Assembly (NCBI RefSeq): GCF_020166105.1 | Contig: NZ_JAIUJY010000004.1 | Span: forward strand, 310,001-374,000 | Direction of reading: 5' to 3' | Source: Blastococcus sp. LR1 | GTDB taxonomy: Bacteria > Actinomycetota > Actinomycetes > Mycobacteriales > Geodermatophilaceae | Length of the DNA: 64,000 nt | Shown: positions 25,458-35,300 of the stretch, in pieces | Position numbering within the stretch: the stretch's first letter is position 1 | How the letters are laid out: every line of letters begins with the position of its first letter | Position numbers and translations under genes: made by a program | The notes under the pieces: generated by a model | Database searches by the model: none | The model's input: only the letters and a program-made list of their open reading frames with translations | Told to the model about the DNA's origin: nothing

Positions 25458-26750
25458 GTGACCGAGGGCCTGACCGCCGCCCGAGTCGATGCGACCGAAG
25501 GCCTGCGGGGACGCCGCGATCCGTTCGCGCCGCTGCACGACAACCCGCTCGCGGCGATGAACCGCGACCCGGAGCACCCGGGTCGAGGCGCCCTCGCCGT
25601 CCCGACCGACGGCGCGCCGCTGCCGGTCACCCGCTACGCCGACGGTCGGGAGCGGATCAACCTCGGCACCGGCAACTACCTCGGCCTCGCGGGGGACCCG
25701 CGGGTCGTCGAGGCGGCCGGGGCCGCGCTGCGCCGGTTCGGCACCAGCACCTCCGGCAGCCGGGTGCTCAACGGCACCACGAAGCTGCACCTGGAGCTGG
25801 AGGCGGAGCTCGCCGACTTCTACGGCACCGAGGACGCCGTCCTCACATCCTCGGGCGTCAACGCCAACGTCGCGCTGCTCTCCAGCATCTGCACCGCCGA
25901 CGACGTCCTGCTCGTCGACTCGCACGTGCACGCGAGCCTGCACGCGGCGGCGGCGGCCAGCCGGGGCTCCGTCTCGCGCTGGGGGCACAACGACGTGAGC
26001 TCCCTGGCCCGGCGGCTGGAGCGGCTGGACCCGCGGGCGGGCGTCGTCGTCGTGGTGGACGGCGTCTACTCGATGACCGGCGAGCTCGCGCCGCTGGTCG
26101 AGATCACCGAACTCTGCGCGCGCTACGGCGCCCGGTTGATCGTCGACGAGGCGCACGGGTTGGGCGTGCTGGGCGAGACGGGCCTCGGCACCGCAGAGGC
26201 GCTGGACGTCCTGGACCGGGTGGACGCCGTGACGATCGCGCTGAGCAAGTCACTGGCCAGCGTCGGCGGCGCGATCATGACGACGCGTGCGGCGGCGGAC
26301 GGCATCCGCGCCGGCGCCATGCCCTACGTCTTCAGCGCGGCCAACGACCCGTCCTCCGTCGCCGCCGCGCTGACCTCGGTGCGCATCCTGCGCGCGGAGC
26401 CCGAGCGGGTCGTGCGGCTGCAGGAGAACTGCGCGCTGCTGCGCCGGGTGCTGGCCGACTCCGGCACGCCCTCGATCGTCGGCGGGGGCGCGGTGGTCGC
26501 GGTCCCGACCGGCAACGCTGAGGTGAGTGGTGACGCGGAGGTGACCGGCGCCGCCTGGCGCCTGGCCTTCGACGACGGCGTCTACACCAACGCGGTGGGG
26601 GGCTATCCCGCCGTGCCGCGGGGGAAGGGGATCCTCCGGCTGGCCGTCATGGCGACCCACACCGAGGAGCAGCTCCACCGGGCCGGCGAGATCGTCGCGG
26701 CCGCGGTGCACCGCGCGCGGCGGGAGGTCGGCGGCCGGCCGGTCGCCTGA
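25458..26750 (+). CDS. Alpha-oxoamine synthase family PLP enzyme (KBL/BioF-like)
   Basis: A 430-residue fold-type I PLP enzyme. Family motifs are [40 protein letters not shown] and the PLP-lysine in [11 protein letters not shown]. The family condenses an amino acid with an acyl-CoA (AONS, glycine C-acetyltransferase, serine palmitoyltransferase-like). No biotin or threonine-catabolism gene is adjacent, so the substrates are open. An N-terminal extension of about 60 residues precedes the core. It lies between the mshA operon and gpmA. Confidence 0.85.
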   Translation: MTEGLTAARVDATEGLRGRRDPFAPLHDNPLAAMNRDPEHPGRGALAVPTDGAPLPVTRYADGRERINLGTGNYLGLAGDPRVVEAAGAALRRFGTSTSGSRVLNGTTKLHLELEAELADFYGTEDAVLTSSGVNANVALLSSICTADDVLLVDSHVHASLHAAAAASRGSVSRWGHNDVSSLARRLERLDPRAGVVVVVDGVYSMTGELAPLVEITELCARYGARLIVDEAHGLGVLGETGLGTAEALDVLDRVDAVTIALSKSLASVGGAIMTTRAAADGIRAGAMPYVFSAANDPSSVAAALTSVRILRAEPERVVRLQENCALLRRVLADSGTPSIVGGGAVVAVPTGNAEVSGDAEVTGAAWRLAFDDGVYTNAVGGYPAVPRGKGILRLAVMATHTEEQLHRAGEIVAAAVHRARREVGGRPVA

Positions 26751-26794
26751 CACCCGGCCTGCCTGCGGCGGAGCGGTCGGGCAGGATGATCGCC

Positions 26795-27553
26795 GTGACG
26801 ACCTCGACGGGAACGCTGGTGCTGCTCCGCCACGGCGAGAGCGAGTGGAACAAGGCCAACCTCTTCACCGGCTGGGTGGACGTGTCGCTCACGGAGAAGG
26901 GGCGCGCCGAGGCCGCGCGTGGGGGCGAGCTGCTGGTCGAGAACGACCTGCTGCCCGACGTGCTGCACACCTCGCTGATGAAGCGCGCGATCACCACCGC
27001 CGAGCTGGCGCTGGCCGCGGCCGACCGGCAGTGGATCCCGGTGAAGCGCTCGTGGCGGCTCAACGAGCGGCACTACGGCGCGCTGCAGGGCAAGGACAAG
27101 GCGGCCACCCTCGCCGAGTACGGCGAGGAACAGTTCATGACGTGGCGCCGGTCCTACGACACCCCGCCGCCGCCGATCGCCGCCGGCGACGAGTTCTCCC
27201 AGGACGCCGACGTGCGCTACGCGTTCCTCCCGCCGGAGGCGCGGCCGGCCACCGAGTGCCTCAAGGACGTCGTCGTCCGGATGCTGCCGTACTGGTACGA
27301 CGCGATCGTGCCGGACCTCCGCGCGGGGAAGACCGTGCTCGTCGCGGCGCACGGCAACAGCTTGCGCGCCCTGGTGAAGCACCTCGACGGCATGGGCGAC
27401 GACGAGGTCGTCGGGCTCAACATCCCGACGGGTGTGCCGCTGCGCTACGACCTCGACGCCGACCTGCGCCCGACGAACCCCGGCGGCCAGTACCTGGACC
27501 CCGCGGCCGCCGCAGCCGCCATCGAAGCCGTGAAGAACCAGGGCAAGAAGTAG
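26795..27553 (+). CDS. gpmA: 2,3-bisphosphoglycerate-dependent phosphoglycerate mutase
   Basis: 252 residues. It interconverts 3- and 2-phosphoglycerate in glycolysis. The phospho-acceptor histidine is in [31 protein letters not shown] and [15 protein letters not shown] are dPGM signatures. CAGGAT at 26782-26787 ends 7 bases before GTG 26795, suggesting a leaderless start there; an in-frame ATG at 26786 overlaps that hexamer. The gpm1-senX3-regX3 order of mycobacteria is kept, but phoU is inserted in between. Confidence 0.95.
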   Translation: MTTSTGTLVLLRHGESEWNKANLFTGWVDVSLTEKGRAEAARGGELLVENDLLPDVLHTSLMKRAITTAELALAAADRQWIPVKRSWRLNERHYGALQGKDKAATLAEYGEEQFMTWRRSYDTPPPPIAAGDEFSQDADVRYAFLPPEARPATECLKDVVVRMLPYWYDAIVPDLRAGKTVLVAAHGNSLRALVKHLDGMGDDEVVGLNIPTGVPLRYDLDADLRPTNPGGQYLDPAAAAAAIEAVKNQGKK

Positions 27554-27558
27554 GAGAA

Positions 27559-27616
27559 GGACCTCGTCGCCCCCCACGCCTCGCTGACGCTCGGCGCGGG
27601 CCCCTGCGACGAGGCC
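27559..27616. repeat. Palindromic intergenic repeat, copy 3
   Basis: GGACCTCGTCGC ... GCGACGAGGCC with perfect 9-bp outer arms CCTCGTCGC / GCGACGAGG. The interior has the CCCCCCACGCCTCGC ... CTCGGCGCGGG core, also seen in the copy at 39131. It starts 5 bases after the gpmA stop, between converging genes. Confidence 0.75.
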
Positions 27617-27644
27617 GAGCGGCTCAGCGCAGCAGGGGACGGCT

Positions 27645-27673
27645 CCTGGCCGCGGTGTCGTCCGGAGGACGAC
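27645..27673. repeat. Second hairpin repeat family, copy A
   Basis: CCTGGCCGCGGTGTCG followed by TCCGGAGGACGAC. The end folds as GTCGTCC-GGA-GGACGAC. It is 3 bases from the phoU stop codon. The same sequence with one compensating base-pair change occurs at 36884-36913. Confidence 0.6.
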
Positions 27674-27676
27674 GGA

Positions 27677-28339
27677 TCACTGGGTGGTGACCTCGGTGAC
27701 GTACCGCTCGCCGGTGACCAGGTAGCGGACCCGGCGGGCGACGCTCACCGCGTGGTCGGCGAAGCGCTCGTAGTACCGGCCGAGCAGGGTGATGTCGATC
27801 GCCGACTCGATGCCGTGCGGCCACTCGTCGCTGAGCAGCTGCCGGAACAGGCCGCTGTGGATGCGGTCCATGGCGTCGTCGTCGGTCTCGAGCTCCTCCG
27901 CCGCCGCGACGTCGCTCTTGGCGATCACGGTGGCGGTCTTGGTGATCAGCAGCTCCGCCACGTTGCCGGCCTCGAGGAACGAGGGGCGCACCTCCTGCGG
28001 CACCGCGTGGTCGGGGAACCGCATGCGGGCCACCTTCGCGATGTGCGCAGCGAGGTCTCCCATGCGCTCCAGGTCGCTCACGATGCGCATCGCGGTCGTG
28101 ATCGTGCGGAGGTCGCCGGCGACCGGTTGCTGGCGCGCGAGCAGGGTGAAGGTCCGCTGCTCGATGCTCTCGCGGGTCGCGTCGATCGCCTCGTCGCCGG
28201 CGATGACCCGGTCGGCGAGTTCGACGTCGGCGTCGAGGAGCGCGGTGGTTGCGGTGCTCATCTGCGAGCCGACCGCGTTCGCCATCCCCACCAGGCAGGC
28301 GTTGATGTCGTCGAGTTCCTCGTGGTAGCTGTCGCGCAC
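27677..28339 (-). CDS. phoU: Phosphate-signalling regulator PhoU
   Basis: A 220-residue, all-helical protein with two PhoU repeats (about 10-105 and 115-205) carrying metal-binding motifs such as ERMGDLAAHIAKVA and YYERFADHAVSVARR. PhoU restrains the phosphate sensor kinase when phosphate is plentiful. GTG start with GAGGG upstream; a -10-like TAGCGT (minus strand of 28370-28375) lies about 30 bases before it. It is divergent from senX3, sharing the PHO-box-like region. Confidence 0.93.
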   Translation of the reverse strand: MRDSYHEELDDINACLVGMANAVGSQMSTATTALLDADVELADRVIAGDEAIDATRESIEQRTFTLLARQQPVAGDLRTITTAMRIVSDLERMGDLAAHIAKVARMRFPDHAVPQEVRPSFLEAGNVAELLITKTATVIAKSDVAAAEELETDDDAMDRIHSGLFRQLLSDEWPHGIESAIDITLLGRYYERFADHAVSVARRVRYLVTGERYVTEVTTQ

Positions 28340-28406
28340 GGTCGTCCCTCTCGTCGGTGTTCTCGGACGACGCTAGGCGGGGCCGGGAGCCGCTCGGTCG
28401 CCGTCA

Positions 28407-28458
28407 GGTGAACGACTGCCCACCCTCCGGTGAACTCTGACCCGTCCGGGCGGTGAAC
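28407..28458. promoter_or_regulatory. PHO-box-like direct repeats between phoU and senX3
   Basis: Three GGTGAAC copies (28407-28413, 28429-28435, 28452-28458), reverse complement GTTCACC, at 22- and 23-bp spacing, i.e. two helical turns. Streptomyces PhoP boxes use 11-nt GTTCACC-like direct repeats, so this fits binding by RegX3 (PhoP class). The senX3 -10 (TAGCAT, 28495-28500) has no -35, as expected of an activated promoter. Confidence 0.7.
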
Positions 28459-28507
28459 CCTGGCGGGAGGGCGCCCCCCGAGCCGTTCCGCACCTAGCAT
28501 TCGGCTC

Positions 28508-29728
28508 GTGAGCCCGCTGGTCGCCCTGGTGGTCGGCCTCCTCCTCGGTGGGGTGGTGGCCGCCACCGTCATCATCCGCTCCCGACCCGACCTGGGCCGG
28601 GTCTCCGACGACGATCCGAGGACGTCGCTGCCCGAGGCGGCGCTCACCCGGCGGCTGGTCGACCTCATCGACCCCGCGATCGTCTTCGTGGACACCGACG
28701 ACGCCGTCCTGCTGGCCAACCCGTCCGCGCGGGCGCTGGGCATCGTGCGCGGCGACCGGCTGCTCGTCCCGGAGCTGCTGACGCTCTCGCACGACGTGCG
28801 ACGCACCGGCAGTCATCGGGCCGACGTCCGCCTGCCCGGTGACCTGGTCGGCGCCGGGCCGCGGCTGGTGGGCGTGCACGGCGTGCGCCTGGACAGCGGC
28901 ACGGTGGCCCGGCCGGGCCCGGTCGCCCTGCTGCTCCAGGACGTGACCGAGGCGCGGCGGGTCGAGGCGGTGCGGCGGGACTTCGTCGCCAACGTCGGCC
29001 ACGAGCTGAAGACGCCGGTGGGGGCGCTGGCGCTCCTCGCCGAGGCGATCGAGGGGGCGTCCGACGACCCGGAGGCGGTGCAGCGCTTCGCCGGGCGGAT
29101 CGCCGTGGAGGCCGACCGTCTGGCCCGGGTGGTGCGCGAGCTGATCGACCTCTCGCGGCTCCAGGGCGGGGAGCCGCTGCCCGAGCTGCGACCGGTGGAG
29201 GTCGACCGGGTGCTCGCCGAAGCGGTGGACCGGACCCGGACCGCGGCCCGCGCCAAGAAGCTCGACATCGTGGTGGGCGGGCAGCCGGAGCTGGTGGTCC
29301 GCGGCGTGGAGAGCCAGCTGGCCACCGCCGTCACCAACCTGCTCGCCAACGCCGTGGCCTACAGCGCGGGGGAGAGCCGGATCGCCGTCGCCGCCCGGGC
29401 ACGCTCGGGATTCGCGGAGATCACCGTGACCGACAGCGGCATCGGGATCCCACGGGCCGATCGGCACCGCGTCTTCGAACGCTTCTACCGTGTGGACCAG
29501 TCGCGGGCCAGCAGCACCGGCGGCACCGGTCTGGGCCTCGCCATCGTCAAGCACGTCGCCAGCAACCACGGCGGCTCGGTGAGCGTGTGGAGCGAGGAGG
29601 GGCTCGGCTCCACCTTCACGCTGCGCATCCCGCTCGCCGGCCCCGCCGACCACCCGGCCGTCGGCCCGGCCCCCCTCCCCATGCCGCAGACCCCCACTCC
29701 TCAGACACTGGAGAACGAGCGTTCATGA
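28508..29728 (+). CDS. senX3: Sensor histidine kinase SenX3
   Basis: 406 residues: one N-terminal membrane helix (about 4-23), a PAS-like domain (about 45-150), HisKA with phospho-acceptor H165 in GHELKTPVGAL, and HATPase_c with NLLANAVAYS, DSGIGIP and GGTGLGLAIVKH. It senses phosphate limitation with PhoU/Pst in related bacteria and phosphorylates RegX3. TAGCAT ends 7 bases before the GTG, so the mRNA is probably leaderless. It overlaps regX3 by 4 bases. Confidence 0.94.
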   Translation: MSPLVALVVGLLLGGVVAATVIIRSRPDLGRVSDDDPRTSLPEAALTRRLVDLIDPAIVFVDTDDAVLLANPSARALGIVRGDRLLVPELLTLSHDVRRTGSHRADVRLPGDLVGAGPRLVGVHGVRLDSGTVARPGPVALLLQDVTEARRVEAVRRDFVANVGHELKTPVGALALLAEAIEGASDDPEAVQRFAGRIAVEADRLARVVRELIDLSRLQGGEPLPELRPVEVDRVLAEAVDRTRTAARAKKLDIVVGGQPELVVRGVESQLATAVTNLLANAVAYSAGESRIAVAARARSGFAEITVTDSGIGIPRADRHRVFERFYRVDQSRASSTGGTGLGLAIVKHVASNHGGSVSVWSEEGLGSTFTLRIPLAGPADHPAVGPAPLPMPQTPTPQTLENERS

Positions 29729-30411
29729 CCCGAGTGCTGGTCGTCGAGGACGAGGAGTCCTTCTCCGACGCGCTGTCGTACATGCTGGGCCGCGAGGGCT
29801 TCGACCCGGTCGTGGCCTCCACCGGTCCCGATGCCCTGGCGGAGTACGACCGCGGCGGGGCCGACATCGTCCTGCTGGACCTCATGCTGCCGGGCCTCTC
29901 GGGCACCGAGGTGTGCCGGGCGCTGCGTTCCCGCGGGAACGTGCCGATCATCATGCTGACCGCCAAGGACAGCGAGATCGACAAGGTCGTGGGCCTGGAG
30001 CTCGGCGCCGACGACTACGTGACCAAGCCGTACTCCGCGCGCGAGCTGGTCGCGCGGATCCGGGCCGTGCTGCGCCGACGGGGGGAGACCGTCGAGCCCG
30101 CGCCGTCCGACGGCGTGCTGACCGCCGGCCCGGTGCGGATGGACGTGGAACGGCACGTCGTCGCCGTCGACGGCGAGCAGGTGGCGCTGCCGCTCAAGGA
30201 GTTCGACCTGCTCGAGTTCCTGATGCGCAACGCCGGGCGGGTGCTCACCCGGTCGCAGCTGATCGACCGGGTCTGGGGCTCGGACTACGTGGGCGACACC
30301 AAGACCCTCGACGTCCACGTCAAGCGGCTGCGGGCCAAGCTCGAGCCCGACCCCGCCAACCCGACCTACCTGCTGACGGTGCGGGGCCTGGGCTACAAGC
30401 TCGAGGCGTAA
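29725..30411 (+). CDS. regX3: Response regulator RegX3
   Basis: A 228-residue OmpR/PhoB-class regulator. The receiver domain (1-118) has the phospho-acceptor D52 in LLDLMLPG and the switch residues T/K in MLTAK and YVTKPYS. The winged-helix domain (about 130-225) has LTRSQLIDRVWGSDYVGDTKTLDVHVKRLRAKL-type recognition elements. ATG overlaps the senX3 stop (ATGA). Its likely targets include the GGTGAAC repeats upstream of senX3. Confidence 0.95.
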   Translation: MTRVLVVEDEESFSDALSYMLGREGFDPVVASTGPDALAEYDRGGADIVLLDLMLPGLSGTEVCRALRSRGNVPIIMLTAKDSEIDKVVGLELGADDYVTKPYSARELVARIRAVLRRRGETVEPAPSDGVLTAGPVRMDVERHVVAVDGEQVALPLKEFDLLEFLMRNAGRVLTRSQLIDRVWGSDYVGDTKTLDVHVKRLRAKLEPDPANPTYLLTVRGLGYKLEA

Positions 30412-30423
30412 GCGCCCGGAGCG

Positions 30424-30624
30424 TCAGTTCTTCAGGTCGTCGATCTTCTGCGAGGCCTCGGCCTTGGTGAGGGAGTCGGGGTCGACGTCCTCGTCGGACT
30501 GGCGGGACAGCGTCTCCAGGTAGCTCTTCTGGGGGCCGGTGGCCGGCTCCTCCCCGGTCACCCAGTCGGCCGGGTCCTTCTCCGGCGAGGCGGCCGGCGC
30601 GGTGTTCTCGTTCGATTCGCTCAT
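30424..30624 (-). CDS. DUF3072 small protein
   Basis: 66 residues, acidic. It contains the DUF3072 pattern PATGPQKSYLETLSRQ followed by LTKAEASQKIDDLKN. Function unknown. It converges with regX3, 12 bases from its stop. Confidence 0.85.
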   Translation of the reverse strand: MSESNENTAPAASPEKDPADWVTGEEPATGPQKSYLETLSRQSDEDVDPDSLTKAEASQKIDDLKN

Positions 30625-30634
30625 GTGTTCGAGC

Positions 30635-30862
30635 CTAGGCCGGGACGGACTGCTCCGCACGGCGAGCCACAGCGCCGACCGCAGCGGCCCGGGCGGCTTG
30701 CGTCGCGGTCCAGCGACGGCCGGTGCGGTAGACGTGCACGGTGCCGCAGGAGGGGCAGTCCACGTGCAGCGCGATGTGCGTCGGGTGGTTCGTGACCGCG
30801 GTGATGCGCCGGTCGGAGACCAGCTCGTCGGTGCGGGTGACGGGGCAGGTGATCAGCAACAT
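30635..30862 (-). CDS. Small conserved protein with CPSC motif
   Basis: 75 residues with a beta-rich centre and a CPSCGTVHVYRTGRRW segment; an earlier Cys is in LLITCPVTRTDEL. The pattern suggests a small metal-binding or rubredoxin-like fold, but only one CxxC pair is present. CAGGCT lies 6 bases before the ATG, so it may be leaderless. Function unknown. Confidence 0.65.
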   Translation of the reverse strand: MLLITCPVTRTDELVSDRRITAVTNHPTHIALHVDCPSCGTVHVYRTGRRWTATQAARAAAVGAVARRAEQSVPA

Positions 30863-30943
30863 GGGAGAAGCCTGGCGTGACCCCCGACACCGAACGAGTG
30901 GCAGAAGTGACCACTAGCGTCGTTTTCCTGCCATGATGCGGTC

Positions 30944-32011
30944 ATGGCTCTCCCGGACCGGCCGCTGGTCGTCACCGTGCTCGTCGCCGACCGGCTCGTC
31001 GCCCCGTTCGGCCTCGGCGTCTGCAACGAGGTCTTCGGCTACGAGCGCACGCGGCTCGGGCTGCCGCGCTTCGACTTCGCGATCGCGGCGGAGCACCCCG
31101 GCGTCTGCCGGACCGACACGGGCATCGGGATCCTCGTCGAGCACGACCTCGAGCGCGTGGACCGGTCCGACATCCTGCTGATCACCGCCTGGGAGGACTT
31201 CGACGCGCAGCCCTCGCCCCAGCTGCTCGACGCCGTCCGCCGCGCGCACGCCCGCGGCGCGCTGCTCGTCAGCCACTGCACCGGCGTCTTCGTCCTGGCC
31301 GCGGCCGGCCTGCTGGACGGCCGGCGGGTGACCACCCACTGGAAGTGGACCGGCGAGCTGGCCGCCCGCTTCCCGCAGCTCGAGGTCGACCCCTCGGTCC
31401 TCTACGTGGACAACGGGCAGATCATCACCGGGGCCGGAACGGCGGCCGGCGTCGACGCGCTGCTGCACCTGGTGCGGCGTGAGTGGGGCGCGAACGCGGC
31501 GAACTCGCTGGCGCGGGAGATGGTGGTGCCGCCGCACCGCGACGGTGGCCAGGCGCAGTTCATCGACGCCCCCGTCGCCGCGTGCGAGGACGACCGGCTG
31601 GGCGCGGTCCTCGAATGGACGCAGAAGCACCTGGCCGACGAGATCAGCGTCGAGGTGCTCGCTCGGCGCGCGCTGATGAGCCCGCGCAGCTTCGCCCGGC
31701 GGTTCAAGGCCACCACCGGGACGACGCCGCACGCGTGGCTGCTCGCCCAGCGGCTCGCGGCGGCCGAGCAGCTGCTGGAGAACAGCGACGCCTCCATCGA
31801 GGAGATCGCCCGGCTGGTCGGCTTCGGCACCGCGGCGGGCCTGCGGGAGCAGTTCGCCCGGCGCCGCGGCGTCTCCCCGCGGGCCTACCGGCAGACCTTC
31901 CGGTCAGGCGCCAGGACGACGCCGGTGCAGCTCGACGGGCACCGGACGGGGGCTGGCCGGATGGGGAGCGATCAGGCCCTGGTCGAGGCGGAGATGGGTC
32001 AGCCGGCGTAG
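30944..32011 (+). CDS. GlxA-family AraC-type regulator with DJ-1/PfpI domain
   Basis: 355 residues. An N-terminal DJ-1/PfpI-like domain (about 8-185; [31 protein letters not shown] core) and a C-terminal AraC double HTH (about 215-320; [26 protein letters not shown] and [31 protein letters not shown]). GlxA-type regulators respond to small metabolites; the effector is unknown. TAGCGT (30915-30920) is a likely -10. The last 36 codons overlap the converging gene at 31904, beyond the usual AraC end. Confidence 0.88.
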   Translation: MALPDRPLVVTVLVADRLVAPFGLGVCNEVFGYERTRLGLPRFDFAIAAEHPGVCRTDTGIGILVEHDLERVDRSDILLITAWEDFDAQPSPQLLDAVRRAHARGALLVSHCTGVFVLAAAGLLDGRRVTTHWKWTGELAARFPQLEVDPSVLYVDNGQIITGAGTAAGVDALLHLVRREWGANAANSLAREMVVPPHRDGGQAQFIDAPVAACEDDRLGAVLEWTQKHLADEISVEVLARRALMSPRSFARRFKATTGTTPHAWLLAQRLAAAEQLLENSDASIEEIARLVGFGTAAGLREQFARRRGVSPRAYRQTFRSGARTTPVQLDGHRTGAGRMGSDQALVEAEMGQPA

Positions 32012-32731
32012 CTCGGCGTAGGCCGGGCCGCCGAGCAGCGCGGTGAGCTCCGCGGCGTAGGTGTCGACCAGCGGCTCGGGGGCGACGTGCGCGGTCGGTG
32101 ACCCGGTGCACCACCAGTGCAGGTCGTGCCCGCCCGGGCCCCAGCCGCGGCGGTCGAACTCGCCGATGCTCGAGACCAGCACCCGGGTGCCGTCCGGCCG
32201 GTCGACGTGCTCCTGCTCGCGGCGCACCGGCAGCTGCCAGCAGACGTCGGGCTTGGTCGTCAGCGGGTGCACGCCGGTGCGCAGCGCCATCGCGTGCAGG
32301 GCGCAGCCGGTGCCGCCCGCGAATCCGGGCCGGTTCAGGAACACGCAGGCGCCGTCCACCCGGCGGGTCCGCAGTGACCGGACGCCGTCGTCCTCGTCGG
32401 GGGCCACCCCGTCCTCAGCCCGATCCTCCTCGGTCCAGGCCCCTCGGCCCACGGGGGCGAGCTGCCAGTCCTCGTCGCCGAGATCGGCGACCGCCGCAGT
32501 GACGCGGTCGAGGTCGTCCTCGTCGGTGAAGAAGGCGCCGTGGCTGCAGCAGCCGTCGTCCGGTCGCCCCTCGTCCACGCCGGCGCAGCCGCGGCCGAAC
32601 ACGCAGGTCCACGCCGACGTGAGCCAGGTCAGGTCGGCCCGGACGACGTGCTCCGGGTCGGCCGGGTCGGGGAACTCCACCCACTCCCGGGGGAAGTCCA
32701 GCCCGACCTCTTCCGGGGGTTCGTCGTCCAC
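31904..32731 (-). CDS. Rv0495c-like conserved cysteine-rich protein
   Basis: 275 residues closely resembling Rv0495c: [85 protein letters not shown] and [21 protein letters not shown]. The many conserved cysteines suggest metal or Fe-S binding (inference). Function unknown. GTG 32731 is chosen because TACGCT (minus strand of 32738-32743) ends 6 bases upstream. It lies beside ppx as in mycobacteria. Confidence 0.88.
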   Translation of the reverse strand: MDDEPPEEVGLDFPREWVEFPDPADPEHVVRADLTWLTSAWTCVFGRGCAGVDEGRPDDGCCSHGAFFTDEDDLDRVTAAVADLGDEDWQLAPVGRGAWTEEDRAEDGVAPDEDDGVRSLRTRRVDGACVFLNRPGFAGGTGCALHAMALRTGVHPLTTKPDVCWQLPVRREQEHVDRPDGTRVLVSSIGEFDRRGWGPGGHDLHWWCTGSPTAHVAPEPLVDTYAAELTALLGGPAYAELRRLTHLRLDQGLIAPHPASPRPVPVELHRRRPGA

Positions 32732-32815
32732 CGGGTCAGCGTAGAAGGGCCCCTCCGCCGCACGCCGCGCTCTGCTCGGTGCGAGCGCAGGGAGGAGGCC
32801 AGGCAGACTGTGGCC

Positions 32816-33760
32816 ATGCGACTCGGTGTGCTGGACGTCGGTTCGAACACGGTGCACCTCCTCGTCGTGGACGCCCACCGCGGCGCGCACCCCACGCCCA
32901 TGCACGACGCCAAGTCCGTGCTGCGGCTGGCCGAGCACGTCGGCCCGGACGATCTGCTGTCCAAGGCGGGGGAGAAGGCGCTGCTCACCGCGGTCGAGGA
33001 GGCCTGCGCGCAGGCGGAGGAGCAGGGCTGCGACGAGTTCATGGCGCTGGTGACCTCTGCCATCCGCGAGGCGGGCAACGGCCTCGAGGTGCTGGAGCGG
33101 GTCCGGGAGCGCACCGGCGTGGAGATGCAGGTGCTCAGCGGTGAGGACGAGGCGCGGCTGACCTTCCTCGCAGTCCGGCGCTGGTTCGGCTGGAGCGCCG
33201 GGCGGCTGCTGGTCCTCGACATCGGCGGCGGCTCCCTGGAGCTGGCGGCCGGGATCGACGAGGACCCCGAGGTGGCGCTCTCGCTGCCCCTGGGGGCGGG
33301 CCGGATGACCCGTCGCTTCCTCCCGTCCGCCCGGGAGGGTGGTCGGCCGGACCTCGCCGCGCTCGAGGAGCTCCGCGCCTACGCCGACGAGCTGCTGGCG
33401 CCCGCGGCGGAGAAGATCGCCGCTCTCGGCCGGCCGGACCTGGTCGTGGCCACGAGCAAGACGTTCCGCACCCTCGCCCGCCTCGCCGGAGCCGCCCCGT
33501 CGTCGGCCGGACTGCGCGCGTCGCGGCAGCTCACCGCCGTCGGACTCGGCCAGGTGGTCGGGTTCGTGTCCCGCATCGAGTCCGCCGCACTGGCCGAATT
33601 GCCGGGCGTCTCGCCGGACCGCGCGCACCAGGTTCCCGCTGGAGCTGTTGTCGCTGCCGCAACTCTGCGTGCGCTGGACGTACCGTGCGTGCGGATCGGT
33701 CCATGGGCGTTGCGCGAGGGTGTCATCCTCCGCAGGCTGGACTCGTTGGGAGGGGCGTGA
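32816..33760 (+). CDS. ppx: Ppx/GppA exopolyphosphatase family protein
   Basis: 314 residues with the actin-like ATPase fold: [15 protein letters not shown] (phosphate 1), [11 protein letters not shown] and [15 protein letters not shown] (phosphate 2). It would hydrolyse polyphosphate or pppGpp; short single-domain actinobacterial forms such as Rv0496 act as exopolyphosphatase. The C-terminal HD-like domain of E. coli Ppx is absent. The stop overlaps the next start (TGATG). Confidence 0.9.
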   Translation: MRLGVLDVGSNTVHLLVVDAHRGAHPTPMHDAKSVLRLAEHVGPDDLLSKAGEKALLTAVEEACAQAEEQGCDEFMALVTSAIREAGNGLEVLERVRERTGVEMQVLSGEDEARLTFLAVRRWFGWSAGRLLVLDIGGGSLELAAGIDEDPEVALSLPLGAGRMTRRFLPSAREGGRPDLAALEELRAYADELLAPAAEKIAALGRPDLVVATSKTFRTLARLAGAAPSSAGLRASRQLTAVGLGQVVGFVSRIESAALAELPGVSPDRAHQVPAGAVVAAATLRALDVPCVRIGPWALREGVILRRLDSLGGA

Positions 33761-34563
33761 TGGCCGAACCGGACTGGAACCCGGACACAGGCGGGCGGTC
33801 TCTCGCCGAGATCCTGCGCGAGGCCGGTGTCGAGTCCGCGGCCCGGCAGCAGGCACGGCGGCGTCGTCTCGACGACGACGACACCGGCATCCGGCAGCGG
33901 CGGGCCAGCGACGCCGCGGCCGCCGAGCGCGCGGGGTTCAGCCGACGGCGCGAGGACGCCGAGCCGAAGCCGGCGCAGGCACGGCCGTCCCGCCCGGCAC
34001 CCCATGTGACGGCCGGCCCGTCGACCGCCGCGATCCCCGGGCTGCGGCCCGACCGCAAGCCCGGCGTCCCGCAGCCGTCGGCCCCGGTACCGCCGCTGCG
34101 CCGCGCGGCGGAGGCCGCCGGCGCCCAGCGCACCGCGCCACGCACCGGGGGGCGGACCACCGAGCGCGAGGAGCGCCGGGGGAGCAGCCGGGCTCCGGCG
34201 CGCGAGAGTCACCCGCACACCGGCCCGATCCCGGTCGTCCGCGCCGACGACCTGCCCGACACCGACCTCGACGCCACGCCGCAGGAGAGCGCACTCGCCT
34301 GGCTGCGCTTCGGTGGCGAACTGCTGATCGCGCTGGCGGCCGGCGTCGGCATCTACTTCGCGGCGACCGTGCTGTGGGAGATGGTGCCGCGGCTGGCGAT
34401 GTTCCTGGCGCCGCTCGCGGTCACCGGCCTCGTGGCCGGTGTCAACCTCTGGCGGAACCGTCAGGGCGCCGAGCCGGTCGGTGCCCGGTTGCTCGCGGTG
34501 CTGGTCTTCGCCGGCACCCTGCTCACCATCGCCCCGGCCGCCAACCTGCTCGGCGCCTCCTGA
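33760..34563 (+). CDS. Rv0497-like membrane protein
   Basis: 267 residues. A long disordered, proline/arginine-rich cytoplasmic part (about 1-165) with [24 protein letters not shown] near the start is followed by [21 protein letters not shown] and three hydrophobic helices (about 190-212, 218-235, 243-262). It matches Rv0497 in position after ppx. Function unknown. The ATG overlaps the ppx stop by one base. Confidence 0.8.
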   Translation: MAEPDWNPDTGGRSLAEILREAGVESAARQQARRRRLDDDDTGIRQRRASDAAAAERAGFSRRREDAEPKPAQARPSRPAPHVTAGPSTAAIPGLRPDRKPGVPQPSAPVPPLRRAAEAAGAQRTAPRTGGRTTEREERRGSSRAPARESHPHTGPIPVVRADDLPDTDLDATPQESALAWLRFGGELLIALAAGVGIYFAATVLWEMVPRLAMFLAPLAVTGLVAGVNLWRNRQGAEPVGARLLAVLVFAGTLLTIAPAANLLGAS

Positions 34564-34572
34564 CCTCTCGGG

Positions 34573-35139
34573 TCAGGCGTCGGTCGTCTCCTCCTCGCGC
34601 GCGCCGGCGAACTCCTCGACGATCGCCGCGCCGAACGCGTCCAGGTCGTCGGGGTTGCGGCTGGTGATCAGGTTGCCGTCCACGACGACCTCCTCGTCCA
34701 CCCAGTTCGCGCCCGCGTTGCGCAGGTCGGTCTGCAGCGAGGGCCACGAGGTCATCCGGCGGCCACGGACGACGTCGGCCTCGATGAGCACCCAGGGCGC
34801 GTGGCAGATCGCGGCCACCGGCTTGCCGGCGTCGAAGAAGGCCTTGACGAAGGTGACCGCGTCGGCGTCGGCGCGCACGAAGTCCCCGTTGATGACGCCG
34901 CCGGGCAGGACCAGCGCCGCGTAGTCGTCGGGGTCGGCCGACCCGAGGTCGGTGTGCACCGTGCGCTTCTCGCCCTTGTCGATGTGCTCGTAGGCGGTGA
35001 TCGTCCCGGTGCTGAACGAGATCAGCTCCGGTTCCGCGCCGGCCTCCTCCAGTGCCTGCCAGGGGTGGTCCAGCTCGACCTGCTCCACGCCGTCGGTGGC
35101 CAGCACGGCCACCCTCATCCCGCTCAGTTCTCCTGCCAT
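34573..35139 (-). CDS. DJ-1/PfpI family protein (YhbO-like)
   Basis: 188 residues. The nucleophile elbow is AAICHAPWVL with the conserved Cys; YAALVLPGGVINGDFVR and a Glu near the N-terminus (VEQVELDHP) complete the DJ-1 pattern. Members act as intracellular peptidases, chaperones or glyoxalase/deglycase-type enzymes. Starts at ATG 35139. It converges with the Rv0497-like gene, 9 bases from its stop. Confidence 0.88.
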   Translation of the reverse strand: MAGELSGMRVAVLATDGVEQVELDHPWQALEEAGAEPELISFSTGTITAYEHIDKGEKRTVHTDLGSADPDDYAALVLPGGVINGDFVRADADAVTFVKAFFDAGKPVAAICHAPWVLIEADVVRGRRMTSWPSLQTDLRNAGANWVDEEVVVDGNLITSRNPDDLDAFGAAIVEEFAGAREEETTDA

Positions 35140-35237
35140 GGGGGCGGCGCTACCCGGCCGCCCGAGTGCACACACCCGGGCGCACTACGGTTTCGGGAGC
35201 CAGGAACCGCCGCACGCCCGAGAGCTGGGAGCACGTC

Positions 35238-35300
35238 ATGCCCTGGGGAGACCCCACCGCCGTCCGCACGCAGCCGCCCGTTCCCGGGGCCTCCCGGTGA
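35238..35300 (+). CDS. 20-codon upstream ORF coupled to proC
   Basis: ATG at 35238 with GGGAG about 8 bases upstream; ends in a GTGA overlap with proC. The peptide (MPWGDPTAVRTQPPVPGASR) is rich in proline (five of 20), the end product of ProC. A -10-like TACGGT lies at 35186-35191. It might be a leader peptide or only a coupling ORF. Confidence 0.4.
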   Translation: MPWGDPTAVRTQPPVPGASR

